Shown here: piece after piece, positions 1 through 8,266 of the stretch
Numbering within the stretch: the stretch's first letter is position 1
Layout of the letters: every line of letters starts with the position of its first letter
Assembly: GCF_022288825.1 (NCBI RefSeq)
Contig: NZ_JAKOOW010000021.1
Location: 1-49,483 of the forward strand
Source of the DNA: Kingella pumchi
Lineage (GTDB): Bacteria > Pseudomonadota > Gammaproteobacteria > Burkholderiales > Neisseriaceae
Direction: 5' to 3'
Length of the DNA stretch: 49,483 bases
Made by a program: the position numbers and the translations under genes
Notes under the pieces: model-generated
What the model was told of the DNA's origin: nothing
Database searches by the model: none
Seen by the model: the letters and a program-made list of their open reading frames with translations, nothing else

Positions 1-141
1 AGAACGTCGCCACAGAAGCAGCGAAAGACCGCAATCATACCCACCCAAACCAATCCGGTCAACTACTACCCAACAACAAAATCCCCAAACAAAGCCCAAA
101 TCCATATCGAAAAAGGAAATGTTTTTTATATGGCAGACTGA
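1..141 (+). other. Possible 3' end of a plus-strand gene, truncated by window edge
   Basis: Frame 1 is open from the first base to a TGA at 139-141, just before a strong bidirectional terminator, which would fit the C-terminus of a plus-strand gene entering from the left. All three forward frames are open here because the stretch is rich in A and C (frame 3 runs to a TAA at 147-149), so the frame cannot be chosen. I recognise no protein. It may simply be intergenic. Confidence 0.2.
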
Positions 142-147
142 AAAAAT

Positions 148-174
148 AAAAAAGAGACTGCAAGTCTCTTTTTT
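148..174. terminator. Perfect bidirectional intrinsic terminator
   Basis: A 12-bp perfect inverted repeat, AAAAAAGAGACT (148-159) and AGTCTCTTTTTT (163-174), with loop GCA. Each arm ends in six A or T, so it can terminate transcription from both sides. It overlaps the stop codon of the AsnC/Lrp-family gene and would also end any plus-strand gene entering from the left. It contains no DUS, unlike most terminators in this window. Confidence 0.85.
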
Positions 175-646
175 AAAGATGCCCCAAAGGCAGGGCAGTG
201 GTGTTTTTGATCTCTTTCAGCACAAAGCTGGAACGGGCTTCCTGCACATAAGAGTGAGACAGCAGCACATCCAAAACAAAATGGGAAAATGCGTCCATAT
301 CGGTAAAAAAAGCGTGCAGCATATAGTCGGACTCGCCGGTGAGCGCGTAGCAGCCGAGCACTTCCTGCCAAGACTGCATCGCTTCGGAAAATTTTTCGCG
401 CGCTTCTTGCGTTTTTTCAATGCTGACACGGATAAAAACCTGCAGATTCAGCCCCAGCCGCGCGGGCTTTAGCAGTGCGGCATAGCTTTGGATCACGCCC
501 TGGTCTTCCAGCTGCTTTAAGCGCCGTAGGCACGGTGAGGGCGACAAGGCCACCCGCTCGGATAATTCGACATTGCTTAAGCGGCCGTTTTCCTGCAAAA
601 CCTGCAGGATTTTCAAATCGGTTTTATCCAGATTGACTTGCGCCAT
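173..646 (-). CDS. AsnC/Lrp-family transcriptional regulator
   Basis: A 157-aa feast/famine regulator. The N-terminal winged helix-turn-helix covers about residues 6-60 (LDKTDLKILQVL, then the recognition helix around LSPSPCLRRLKQLE). A C-terminal RAM/ACT-like domain (about 68-150) normally binds an amino acid and forms octamers. The sequence closely resembles, from memory, the meningococcal AsnC protein NMB0573, including the C-terminal SSFVLKEIK motif. Proteins of this family control amino-acid metabolism and in Neisseria sense leucine or methionine. The start is fixed by a strong AAGGAGGAG Shine-Dalgarno sequence. The gene is monocistronic, with its own promoter upstream and a perfect terminator at its stop codon. 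The specific effector and targets cannot be read from the sequence. Confidence 0.9.
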   Translation of the reverse strand: MAQVNLDKTDLKILQVLQENGRLSNVELSERVALSPSPCLRRLKQLEDQGVIQSYAALLKPARLGLNLQVFIRVSIEKTQEAREKFSEAMQSWQEVLGCYALTGESDYMLHAFFTDMDAFSHFVLDVLLSHSYVQEARSSFVLKEIKNTTALPLGHL

Positions 647-734
647 AATGATTTGCTCCTCCTTTATTTAGCTGTTTTTATCGCACCTTTCAGACCATTT
701 CAGGCAGCCTGAAAACGGCAAATAACGCTTTCTT

Positions 735-763
735 ATCATAATCTAACGTTAATTAAAGCACAA
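735..763 (-). promoter_or_regulatory. Sigma-70 promoter of the asnC/lrp-like gene
   Basis: On the minus strand, -35 TTGTGC (758-763) and -10 TATGAT (735-740) are separated by exactly 17 bp. The predicted start near 728 leaves a leader of about 80 nt that carries a complete palindromic DUS (699-715). Confidence 0.6.
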
Positions 764-902
764 TCGCCCGCCGCTTTAGCGATGCCGCTCGTTAGACATT
801 TGTGCGGCAATCCGGCATTTTTTGCCACAATCTGCCGCAAACGGCGGCAACTGCTGCCTATCCTGCCTCGAAAAACTTTTCAGGCTGCCTGAAAACTGCC
901 GC

Positions 903-951
903 AAAAAAGCCGCAAACTGAATCTTCAGGCAGCCTGAAAGATGCAGTTTGC
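903..951 (-). terminator. DUS-centred intrinsic terminator of the 186-aa secreted protein gene
   Basis: GCAAACTG (912-919) pairs with CAGTTTGC (944-951), and the inner arms run into a palindromic DUS (922-936), giving a long hairpin with one mismatch and one bulge. On the minus strand it is followed by CGGCTTTTTTG (T run from 908 to 903). It lies just beyond the stop of the gene at 977. The rest of the 647-976 gap holds the AsnC leader and promoter, and DUS copies at 699-715, 878-894 and 966-978. Confidence 0.6.
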
Positions 952-976
952 AGCTTGTTTGAGCTTTTCAGGCTGC

Positions 977-1537
977 CTACATCCGGCCGAGTTCGCGCTG
1001 CAAAGCCTGGATATTCTGCTCGCGGTCGAACACCGCGCTTTGCAGTTGGCGTACGCGCGCCTGATGGCCGGCATCGGACTGCTTATTGACCGCGCGGCCT
1101 TCAGCCAGCGCTTTTTGCGCGGCGGCCAAGGCATTGCGCTCGTTGTTCAATTCCTGCTCCAGAATGGTGCGGCGGGTATTGGCACGTTGCGGGTTCAGAC
1201 GCTGAGGCACGGTTGCCGGTGCGGCAGCCACGGCCGGAACCGGATTGGCGGCTGCCACCGGCACGCTGCGGCGCGGCGCTACCGGCACTCTGGCGGCAAC
1301 CTGGCGGGTAGCCGGCTGGGCGGCCGGTGCGGCGGCAACTTCGGGAGCAGCTTCGGGCGCGCGTTCGCGTCTTACTTCAACTGCGGTATAACTGCCGATT
1401 TTGGCCAGTTTGACTTTGCCGCCGCCGCGTTTGGGGCTGTCGGTATAACAGCCCGGGCCGCAGCTGCGCACATCGGCATGGGCGGCGCCGGCCAGCAGCG
1501 CCAAAGCGATTAAAAGGCTGCTTGTTTTCCTGTTCAT
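977..1537 (-). CDS. Small secreted DUF4124-like protein with C-terminal coiled coil
   Basis: This 186-aa protein has a Sec signal peptide (hydrophobic stretch 7-18, likely cleavage after A21). A short mature N-terminus with Cys26 and Cys30 and the motif CYTDSPKR follows. The middle is rich in Ala, Pro and Val and probably disordered (about 55-110). The C-terminal 70 residues are predicted coiled coil. The YTDSP/YADTP motif recalls DUF4124 proteins and is shared with the secreted protein at 36464-36880, which has the same layout. The likely location is the periplasm; the function is unknown. An AAGGAAG ribosome site precedes the ATG. A DUS lies directly upstream at 1567-1585. Confidence 0.7.
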   Translation of the reverse strand: MNRKTSSLLIALALLAGAAHADVRSCGPGCYTDSPKRGGGKVKLAKIGSYTAVEVRRERAPEAAPEVAAAPAAQPATRQVAARVPVAPRRSVPVAAANPVPAVAAAPATVPQRLNPQRANTRRTILEQELNNERNALAAAQKALAEGRAVNKQSDAGHQARVRQLQSAVFDREQNIQALQRELGRM

Positions 1538-1587
1538 AGACTGACTTCCTTATCTTTTTTACATTTTTTCAGGCTGCCTGAAAGTGT

Positions 1588-3510
1588 TTAGAAATTATCG
1601 AATTCTGCCGCCAGCGCGGCTTCCAGCGTTTCCAAATCCTGCTGCCATTGCAGCCAGCTTTCTTCCAGTTCACTTAATTTTACTTTGATTTCCGCCACAT
1701 CGGCGAGTGTTTGCTGCAATTTTGCCTTGTTTTCCGGCAAATAGGCACTTTCTTGCGACAAAAATGCTTCGGCGGCGGCCTGTTGGCTTTGCAGCGCCGC
1801 CATTTCTTTTTCGGCTTTTTCGATTTTTTGCAACAGCGGCTTGCTGCGCCGTGCGCGCTCTTGGCGCATTTGCGCTTCCTGCCGTTTGGCATCTTTACGG
1901 CTTTGGGTCTGTGCGGATGCGGCGGGGGTGGATGCGGCGTTTTCGCGCTCGAGCCGCCATTGACGGTAGTCGTTCAAATCGCCGTCGAAGGGTTTCAGAC
2001 TGCCTGCGTCGATCAGCAGAAACTGGTCGGTGGTGGCTTCGATCAGGCTGCGGTCGTGCGATACCAGGATCAGCGCGCCTTGAAAACTCTGCAGCGCAAG
2101 GGTGAGCGCGTGGCGCATGTCCAAATCGAGATGGTTGGTCGGTTCGTCCAACAGCAGCAGATTGGGTTTCTGCCATACCAGCATCGCCAGTGCCAATCGC
2201 GCTTTTTCGCCGCCGGAAAAGGGGGCGACGGCTTGCAGGGCGGCGTCGCCGACGAAATTGAAACCGCCGAGAAAATTGCGGATGTCCTGCTCTTTGGCTT
2301 CGGGCGAGAGTTTTTGGATGTGCCACAGCGGGCTTTGGTCGCCACGCAGGGTGTCGAGTTGGTGTTGGGCGAAATAGCCGATATTGAGTTTGTCGGAACG
2401 GATAATCTCGCCGCACAGCGGTTTCAGGCTGCCTGAAAGGGCTTTGATAAAGGTGGACTTGCCGCTGCCGTTTACGCCGAGCAGGCCGTAGCGGGCGTCG
2501 TTTTCCAGCGACAGGCTGACGCCGCGCAAAACGGGTTCGCCGCCGTAGCCCAAATCCACTTTGTCCAGTTTCAACAGCGGATTGGGCAGATGGTCGGGTG
2601 TGGCAAATTCAAAGGAAAACTCGCTGTCCAAATGGGCGGGGGCGATTTTTTCCAGTTTGGCCAGCGCTTTGATGCGGCTCTGCGCCTGCGTGGCTTTGGT
2701 GGCTTTGGCTTTGAAGCGGTCGATAAAGGACTGCAAATGTTTGATGTGCGCCTGCTGCTTCACATAGGCGGCCTGCTGGTTGGCCAGCCGCGCGGCGCGC
2801 TCTTTCAGGTAAAAATCGTAGTTGCCGCCGTAGCTGTGCAGCTTGCGGCCGGAGAGTTCGATGGTGTGGTTGGTGGCGGCGTTGAGAAAATCGCGGTCGT
2901 GCGAAATGATGATTTGGGTGCAGGGCAGCGCGGCCAGATGGCTTTCCAGCCACAGCACGGTTTCCAAATCCAAGTGGTTGGTGGGTTCGTCCAGCAGCAA
3001 CAAATCGGCGCGGCACATCAGGGCTTGGGCGAGATTGAGCCGCATCCGCCAGCCGCCGGAAAAGGCTTTAACCGGTTTGCCGTGTTCTTCCTGCGCGAAG
3101 CCGAGTCCGCCCAGCAGTTTGGCGGCGCGGGCGGGGGCGGTGTAGGCGTCGATTTCTTCGAGCTTGGCGTGTATTTCGGCAATACGGATGCCGTCGTTCT
3201 GCGCTTCGGCTGTGGCCAAGGCAGCCTGAAAAGCCTGCAACTTGGCATCGCCCTGCAAAACGTAGTCGAGCGCGCAGATATCGAGCGCGGGCGTTTCCTG
3301 CGCCACGGCGGCGGTTTTCCAATGTTTGGGAATGCGCACTTCGCCGCCGTCGGCGGAAATTTCGCCTTTGATTAGGGCGAAGAGACTGGACTTGCCGGTG
3401 CCGTTGCGGCCGATCAGGCCGACGCGCCGCCCCGGGGCGACGGTGGCGGTAGCTTGTTCGAGCAGCACTTTGCTGCCGCGCTGCAGGGTAAGGGATTGGA
3501 TTTCGATCAT
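1588..3510 (-). CDS. yheS: ABC-F family ATPase YheS
   Basis: A 640-aa soluble ABC-F protein with two nucleotide-binding domains and no membrane segments. NBD1 has Walker A GRNGTGKSS, signature FSGGWRMRL and Walker B LLLLDEPTNHLD. NBD2 has GVNGSGKST, FSGGEKARL and a second LLLLDEPTNHLD. Between them is the P-site tRNA interaction linker (around HIKHLQSFIDRFKAKATK), and a coiled coil fills the last 80 residues. It aligns closely with E. coli YheS over its length; ABC-F proteins bind the ribosomal E site and relieve stalled translation. The open frame extends 46 codons upstream, but that part translates two DUS, so the ATG at 3508-3510 (MIEIQSL) was chosen. Two in-frame DUS encode GSLK within the gene. 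Confidence 0.93.
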   Translation of the reverse strand: MIEIQSLTLQRGSKVLLEQATATVAPGRRVGLIGRNGTGKSSLFALIKGEISADGGEVRIPKHWKTAAVAQETPALDICALDYVLQGDAKLQAFQAALATAEAQNDGIRIAEIHAKLEEIDAYTAPARAAKLLGGLGFAQEEHGKPVKAFSGGWRMRLNLAQALMCRADLLLLDEPTNHLDLETVLWLESHLAALPCTQIIISHDRDFLNAATNHTIELSGRKLHSYGGNYDFYLKERAARLANQQAAYVKQQAHIKHLQSFIDRFKAKATKATQAQSRIKALAKLEKIAPAHLDSEFSFEFATPDHLPNPLLKLDKVDLGYGGEPVLRGVSLSLENDARYGLLGVNGSGKSTFIKALSGSLKPLCGEIIRSDKLNIGYFAQHQLDTLRGDQSPLWHIQKLSPEAKEQDIRNFLGGFNFVGDAALQAVAPFSGGEKARLALAMLVWQKPNLLLLDEPTNHLDLDMRHALTLALQSFQGALILVSHDRSLIEATTDQFLLIDAGSLKPFDGDLNDYRQWRLERENAASTPAASAQTQSRKDAKRQEAQMRQERARRSKPLLQKIEKAEKEMAALQSQQAAAEAFLSQESAYLPENKAKLQQTLADVAEIKVKLSELEESWLQWQQDLETLEAALAAEFDNF

Positions 3511-3659
3511 GGGGTTTTCGCAAAAAAGGCAGCCTGAAACACGGGATGGCGGTTTCAGGCAGCCTGAAAATTTAGGGCTCGGGGGTCTATTGGTAATTCG
3601 GCTTTTGAATCGGGCTTGTATCGGGAAACGGCGGATACCGCCCACCAATGCAAAAGACC

Positions 3660-4790
3660 CTAAAGCGTCAGCGTCAGATGCGGCTGCGCCAGATAGTCTT
3701 GCGACTGCATCTCCACCAGCCGGCTGACGGTGCGCACGAATTCGTGGGCAAAATCACCTTCGGTATAAAGCTCTTCCACCGGCACGGCGCTGGTGATGCA
3801 CATTTTGACGCGGTAGTCGTAAAACACGTCCACCAGCAGCGTAAGGCGGCGGGCTTCGTTTTTTTCGTTGGGCGTCATTTTTTCAAAGCCGGAAATCAGC
3901 ACGGTGTGGCAGTTTTGCGCCAGCCACAGATAGTCGGCCTGCGAGCGCGGGCCGAAGCACAGGGTGCGGAAATCAAACCAGGCGACGCGCTCGGTGCGTT
4001 TTTTCGCCGTCAGCTCGCGGCCGTGGATTTCCAGTTTTTCAGGCTGCTTTTCTTCGCCGCCGGTAAAGCGTTCAAACAAGGCGGCCAGCTTGGCTTCGTT
4101 TTCGGCGTTGTCCGGCACGTAAAACACTTCGGCGGGCGTGAGCGTGCGCATGCGGTAATCTTCGCCGCTGTCAACGTTGAGCACGGTGAGTTTCTTTTCC
4201 AAGAGGGCGATGGTGGGCAAAAAGCTGCTGCGGTTCTGCCCTTGCGGATAGAGTTCGGACGGTGCGTAGTTGGAAGTGGCCACCAGCACCACGCCTTCGG
4301 CAAACAGGTTTTCCAGCAGGCGGCCGAGTATCATGGCATCGGCGATGTCGCTGACGTGAAATTCGTCGAAACAGAGTACGCGCAGCTCGACGGCAATGTC
4401 TTGGGCAACGGCTTTGAGCGGGTCGGGCGTATTGCGTTTTTCGCGCATGCGCTGGTGGATTTCCTGCATAAAGGCGTGAAAGTGGACGCGGCGTTTGCGC
4501 TGGTACGGCAGGCAGCCGTAGAAGGCGTCCATCAGGAAACTTTTGCCGCGGCCGACGCCGCCGTAGAAATACAGGCCGGTGGGCACTTGCGGCGAGCGCA
4601 GGCTGCGACCGAGAAATCGGTTGCGCTTGCGCTTGAACATCATCAGTTCCGTCCACAGCTGGTCGAGATATTCGATGGCGCGCGCCTGGGCGGGATCGCT
4701 GATAAAGCCGGGCTGCTGGGCGGCGGCCTGATACCAGGTGAGCGGGCTGTGGTTGTGAAACGGCGGCGGAATAAAGCGGGACTCTGTCAT
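3660..4790 (-). CDS. zapE: Cell division protein ZapE (AFG1-like ATPase)
   Basis: A 376-aa P-loop ATPase of the AFG1/ZapE family. Walker A is GGVGRGKS (77-84), Walker B is CFDEF (140-144), and a sensor-like VATSNYAP follows. ZapE binds FtsZ at the constricting Z ring in E. coli; mitochondrial AFG1 acts in protein quality control. An upstream extension of 27 codons is possible, but the conserved start MTESRFIPPPFH at 4790 is preferred. The coding region holds a DUS-type 10-mer near 4029 that encodes KQPE in an apparent insert (GGEEKQPEKLE). It lies upstream of yheS on the same strand with a 149-bp DUS-containing gap. The leader (4791-5094) holds several DUS and no other gene. Confidence 0.93.
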   Translation of the reverse strand: MTESRFIPPPFHNHSPLTWYQAAAQQPGFISDPAQARAIEYLDQLWTELMMFKRKRNRFLGRSLRSPQVPTGLYFYGGVGRGKSFLMDAFYGCLPYQRKRRVHFHAFMQEIHQRMREKRNTPDPLKAVAQDIAVELRVLCFDEFHVSDIADAMILGRLLENLFAEGVVLVATSNYAPSELYPQGQNRSSFLPTIALLEKKLTVLNVDSGEDYRMRTLTPAEVFYVPDNAENEAKLAALFERFTGGEEKQPEKLEIHGRELTAKKRTERVAWFDFRTLCFGPRSQADYLWLAQNCHTVLISGFEKMTPNEKNEARRLTLLVDVFYDYRVKMCITSAVPVEELYTEGDFAHEFVRTVSRLVEMQSQDYLAQPHLTLTL

Positions 4791-5094
4791 AGAATCTTCA
4801 GGCTGCGCGGCGGCCGCAATTCGGCGCCCCGCGGCGGATACGGGTTGGAAAACAGGGAGGCAAGATAACAAATTTTGACGGTTTTGGAAACCGCGCCCGT
4901 GCCGGCTGCCGTGCTTTTCAGGCTGCTTTGGGCGGATTGGGACGTTTGGAACAACAGGCAGCCTGAAAGGATTTCAGGCTGCCTGTTGGCGCGATGCAGC
5001 GGCTGCTTGGGGATGGGTTTCAATGTTCAGTGCCACACGCTTCGGAAAAGTTTTCAGGCTGCCTGAAAACAGCCTGAAAAGCTAAAACGCAAAG

Positions 5095-6525
5095 CTATTC
5101 GAGTTCGCCGGACTTGCGTTTGGCGAGAAAGTCTTTGGTTTCGGCCACAACCACGCTGGAGAGCCAGATTAGGGCAATCAGGTTGGGGGCGGCCATCAGG
5201 CCGTTGAAGGTGTCGGCGATATTCCATACCAGCTTCACGCCGGCCTGATCGCCGGCTTCGTTACCGGTTTGCACCACCATGCAGCCGAGCATAACGGTGG
5301 CGACATAAATGATGCGGTACACCGGCACGAAGCGGTCACCCAGCAGGTAGGCGGCGCATTTTTCGCCGTAGTAGCACCAGCCGAGAATGGTGGAATAGGC
5401 AAAGAACATCAGGCCGACGCTGACCAGCAGTCCGCCCTGCCCCGGCAGCATTTGATCGAAGGTGGTAACGGTGAGTGATGCACCGCCGGATATCGGCTGC
5501 AGGAAAGCGCCGCCGCTGATGGCAATAACCTTCATTTTGATCAGACCCATCACCAAAACGATGCCGGTGATGCTGCACACGACGATGGTGTCGAGAAAGG
5601 TGCCGGTCATCGAAACCAGTGCTTGGCGCACGGGGTGGTCGGTACGGGCGGCGGCGGCGGCAATCGGCGCGGAACCCATACCGGCTTCGTTGGAAAACAC
5701 ACCGCGCGCCACGCCGTAACGGATCATGGTGCCGATGGCGCTGCCGCCGATGGCCGATGCGCTAAAGGCGTCGTTCAGGATGATTTTGACGGCGGGAATG
5801 AAGAGTTCGACGTTGTAGGCCAGCACCGCCAGTCCGCCCAGCACATAGCCGACAGCCATCAGCGGCACGATGAAAGACGATGCGGTGGCAATCCAGCGGA
5901 TGCCGCCGAGCACGACGACGCCGGTAAAGACGGTTAGGAAAACGCCCGTCCACAGCGGGTCGATGTTGAAGCTGTGGTAAACGGCATCGGCCACGGAGTT
6001 GGACTGCACCGAGCTGCCGATGCCGAAAGACGCGAGCACGGCAAACAGGGCAAACAGCACTGCCAGCCATTTTTGCCTCATGCCCTTTTCAATGTAGTAC
6101 ATCGGCCCGCCGGACATTTCGCCGCGGCTGTTGGTCTCACGGTATTTCACCGCCAGCACGCCTTCGGCATATTTGGTGGCCATGCCCGCCAGCGCGGTCA
6201 TCCACATCCAAAACACCGCGCCCGGCCCGCCCAGTGCAACGGCGGTGGCAACGCCGGCGATATTACCGGTGCCGATGGTGGCCGAAAGCGCGGTCATCAG
6301 GGCACCAAAATGAGAAACGTCGCCCTCATGGTCGGCCGACGATTTATGCGGCACAAAAGCCTGCTTGAGCGCATAAGGCAGCAGGCGGAACTGGAGAAAA
6401 GCCAGCCTGAAAGTAAACAAAATGCCGGTGCCGACCAGCAGCGTGAGCATATACGGCCCCCATACCCGGGTGCTGATTTTATCGACCAGCTCGTTGAGCA
6501 CTTGGATCCAATTTGCGTCGTTCAT
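5095..6525 (-). CDS. Sodium:alanine (AGCS family) symporter
   Basis: A 476-aa inner-membrane protein with about 11 hydrophobic segments. AGCS-family hallmarks are visible: ATIGTGNIAGVATA, GGPGAVFWMW and SNEAGMGSAPIAAAAA. Members import alanine or glycine with Na+. The start MNDANWIQ at 6525 follows an AGAGGA Shine-Dalgarno sequence; nine further upstream codons are open but unlikely. The gene stands alone between zapE and pilU. A palindromic site overlaps its upstream region (6541-6562). A palindromic DUS (about 5050-5070) lies just past the stop. The exact substrate is inferred from the family. Confidence 0.92.
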   Translation of the reverse strand: MNDANWIQVLNELVDKISTRVWGPYMLTLLVGTGILFTFRLAFLQFRLLPYALKQAFVPHKSSADHEGDVSHFGALMTALSATIGTGNIAGVATAVALGGPGAVFWMWMTALAGMATKYAEGVLAVKYRETNSRGEMSGGPMYYIEKGMRQKWLAVLFALFAVLASFGIGSSVQSNSVADAVYHSFNIDPLWTGVFLTVFTGVVVLGGIRWIATASSFIVPLMAVGYVLGGLAVLAYNVELFIPAVKIILNDAFSASAIGGSAIGTMIRYGVARGVFSNEAGMGSAPIAAAAARTDHPVRQALVSMTGTFLDTIVVCSITGIVLVMGLIKMKVIAISGGAFLQPISGGASLTVTTFDQMLPGQGGLLVSVGLMFFAYSTILGWCYYGEKCAAYLLGDRFVPVYRIIYVATVMLGCMVVQTGNEAGDQAGVKLVWNIADTFNGLMAAPNLIALIWLSSVVVAETKDFLAKRKSGELE

Positions 6526-6540
6526 GATTTCCTCTTTTCT

Positions 6541-6562
6541 GATTGTAAGCACAATCGATTGT
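6541..6562. promoter_or_regulatory. Tandem inverted repeat upstream of the AGCS symporter, candidate operator
   Basis: The sequence GATTGT-AAGC-ACAATC-GATTGT contains two overlapping dyads, including the perfect 12-bp palindrome ACAATCGATTGT (6551-6562). It ends 16 bp before the start codon and contains a possible minus-strand -10 box TACAAT. A repressor or activator site is plausible. The rest of the 6526-6883 gap holds a DUS (about 6723-6741), the pilU terminator and a DUS pair. Confidence 0.35.
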
Positions 6563-6779
6563 TTTACTGATGGTTATACGCAGAAAACCGCATCTGCGCG
6601 TCTGCATTTCAACACAAGCGCTTTTTCTTTGCAAGAATTTGCAATTGATACGCATCATAGAACTTCAGCACAAAAGCAGCCGGACAAACGGATAAAATAT
6701 CGCGCCCAAAAGACAAAGCGGCTTTCAGGCTGCCTGAAAAACGTCTCATCACGCAAATAGAAACCCGTAGCCACAGGCA

Positions 6780-6807
6780 AAACAAAACCCCGAATCGAGA
6801 TTCGGGG
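6780..6807 (-). terminator. Intrinsic terminator downstream of pilU
   Basis: Perfect 9-bp arms CCCCGAATC (6788-6796) and GATTCGGGG (6799-6807), followed on the minus strand by TTTTGTTT. It lies about 75 bp past the pilU stop codon. Confidence 0.75.
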
Positions 6808-6837
6808 TGGGCAAGCGAAAACAAACGGGATTGGTTT

Positions 6838-6870
6838 TTTCAGGCTGCCTTGCATTCAGGCAGCCTGAAA
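6838..6870. repeat. Head-to-head DUS pair behind pilU
   Basis: Two full DUS in inverted orientation (6838-6850 and 6858-6870) form a 13-bp stem with a 7-nt loop between the pilU stop and its terminator. There is no T run on the minus strand, so it is a hairpin but not an obvious terminator. Confidence 0.8.
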
Positions 6871-6883
6871 TATAGCATACGGG

Positions 6884-8065
6884 TTATTGCTCTTCTTTCT
6901 GCTCTTCGTCGGCAAAATCGACAATCGCCAGGCCGTCGATGCTGCCTCCGCTGCCGGCGGTGCCGGTTTTTTTGCTGTTGAGCTGGATTTGCAGGCGTAA
7001 GTCGTTCACCGAATCGGCGTTTTTCAGGGCGTCGTCATAGGTAATCAAGTCAGCCTCATACAAATCAAACAGCGACTGGTCGAATGTTTGCATGCCGATA
7101 TCGCGCGATTTGGCCATGATTTCTTTCACACCGTGAATGTCGCCGCGCAAAATCAATTCAGAAATCAAGGGGGAGTTGAGCAGCACTTCCACCGCCGCCA
7201 CGCGGCCTTTCGCACCGGCCTTGGGAACAAGGCGCTGCGAGATAAAGCCTTTGAGATTGAGCGAAAGATCGTTCAACAGCTGGGCACGACGCTCTTCAGG
7301 GAAGAAGTTGATAATGCGGTCAAGCGCTTGGTTGGAATTGTTGGCATGCAGCGTTGCCATACACAGGTGGCCGGTTTCGGCAAAGGCCAGTGCGTAATCC
7401 ATGGTTTCGCGGTCGCGAATTTCGCCAATCAAAATAACGTCCGGCGCTTGACGCAAAGTATTTTTCAGCGCGGCAAACCAGTTTTCAGTATCCACGCCCA
7501 CTTCGCGCTGGGTGATGATGCAGTTTTTATGCGGATGAACAAATTCGATGGGATCTTCAATGGTAATAATATGGCCATAGCTGTTTGCATTGCGGTAATC
7601 AATCATTGCCGCCAATGAAGTGGACTTGCCCGAGCCGGTACCGCCGACAAAAATCACCAAGCCACGTTTTTCCATCACTACTTGTTTCAAAATCGACGGC
7701 AGGTTGAGATTATCAAATTGCGGAATATCGCTGGTAATCACACGGCAAACCAATGCCGCCGCACCACGCTGAATCATGGCGTTCACACGGAAACGGGATA
7801 CGCCGGCCAAGCTAATGGCAAAATTGCATTCGTTGGTATCGGCAAATTCCTGCGCCTGTTTTTCATCCATAATCGAACGGGCGATTTGGGCAGTATGCTC
7901 TGCCGTAAGCGGCTTATCGGTGATTTTGGTAAGTTTGCCGTCGAGCTTCATTGCCGGCGGATAACCGGCGGTAATAAACAGGTCAGAGCCTTTATTCTGA
8001 ACCATGTGGTTAAGCAAATTATGGATGAATTTTTTCATCTCTTCGTTTACGGGCTGAATAGACAT
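6884..8065 (-). CDS. pilU: Twitching motility ATPase PilU
   Basis: A 393-aa type IV pilus retraction ATPase of the PilT/PilU family. The N-terminal region has the PilU-type motif KGSDLFITAGYPPAMKLDG. Walker A is GGTGSGKS (141-148), followed by the Asp box EDPIEF, Walker B LIGEIRDRETM and His box TLHANNSNQ. PilU works with PilT at the cytoplasmic base of the pilus to power retraction and supports twitching and transformation. The ATG at 8065 (MSIQPVNEE) is preferred over the in-frame GTG at 8110, because a TACAAT -10-like box lies between them at 8097-8102. No pilT is adjacent, although the two are neighbours in meningococcus. Confidence 0.93.
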   Translation of the reverse strand: MSIQPVNEEMKKFIHNLLNHMVQNKGSDLFITAGYPPAMKLDGKLTKITDKPLTAEHTAQIARSIMDEKQAQEFADTNECNFAISLAGVSRFRVNAMIQRGAAALVCRVITSDIPQFDNLNLPSILKQVVMEKRGLVIFVGGTGSGKSTSLAAMIDYRNANSYGHIITIEDPIEFVHPHKNCIITQREVGVDTENWFAALKNTLRQAPDVILIGEIRDRETMDYALAFAETGHLCMATLHANNSNQALDRIINFFPEERRAQLLNDLSLNLKGFISQRLVPKAGAKGRVAAVEVLLNSPLISELILRGDIHGVKEIMAKSRDIGMQTFDQSLFDLYEADLITYDDALKNADSVNDLRLQIQLNSKKTGTAGSGGSIDGLAIVDFADEEQKEEQ

Positions 8066-8213
8066 GGGATCTTTCTGCAAAATTTGAAAACTGGGAATTG
8101 TAGCCTGCACACTAATAGTTGTCGTGTTTCAGGCTACCAAATAAGGCGATAAACGGCAAAAAAGACGCACTCAGAAAGAAGGGGGGCCAAGCACACTAGT
8201 TGTTATCCCATAG

Positions 8214-8247
8214 AAAGAGCCGAACCAATTTAATGGTTCGGCTCTTT
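8214..8247 (-). terminator. Terminator of the S10-spc-alpha ribosomal cluster
   Basis: A perfect 14-bp stem, AAAGAGCCGAACCA (8214-8227) and TGGTTCGGCTCTTT (8234-8247), with loop ATTTAA. It lies 19 bp after the rplQ stop codon. It contains no DUS, in keeping with the whole ribosomal region. Confidence 0.9.
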
Positions 8248-8266
8248 AAACTTATCAACTACAGAT

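Noticed and set aside
878..936. Regularly spaced short repeats resembling a CRISPR or REP array
   Set aside because: They are DUS copies in irregular spacing and both orientations; no constant spacers or cas genes.
3511..3648. N-terminal extension of yheS (also seen for zapE, ffh and the cysteine-binding protein)
   Set aside because: The extra residues translate DUS copies (FSGCLK-type peptides) and precede the family start; the shorter starts have better ribosome sites or family alignment.
3648..4868. 406-aa plus-strand open frame opposite zapE
   Set aside because: Antisense shadow of a clearly conserved ATPase; composition reflects the complement of zapE codons.
8066..8110. GTG start for pilU at 8110
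   Set aside because: A -10-like TACAAT lies between it and the next ATG, and the extra residues are not conserved.
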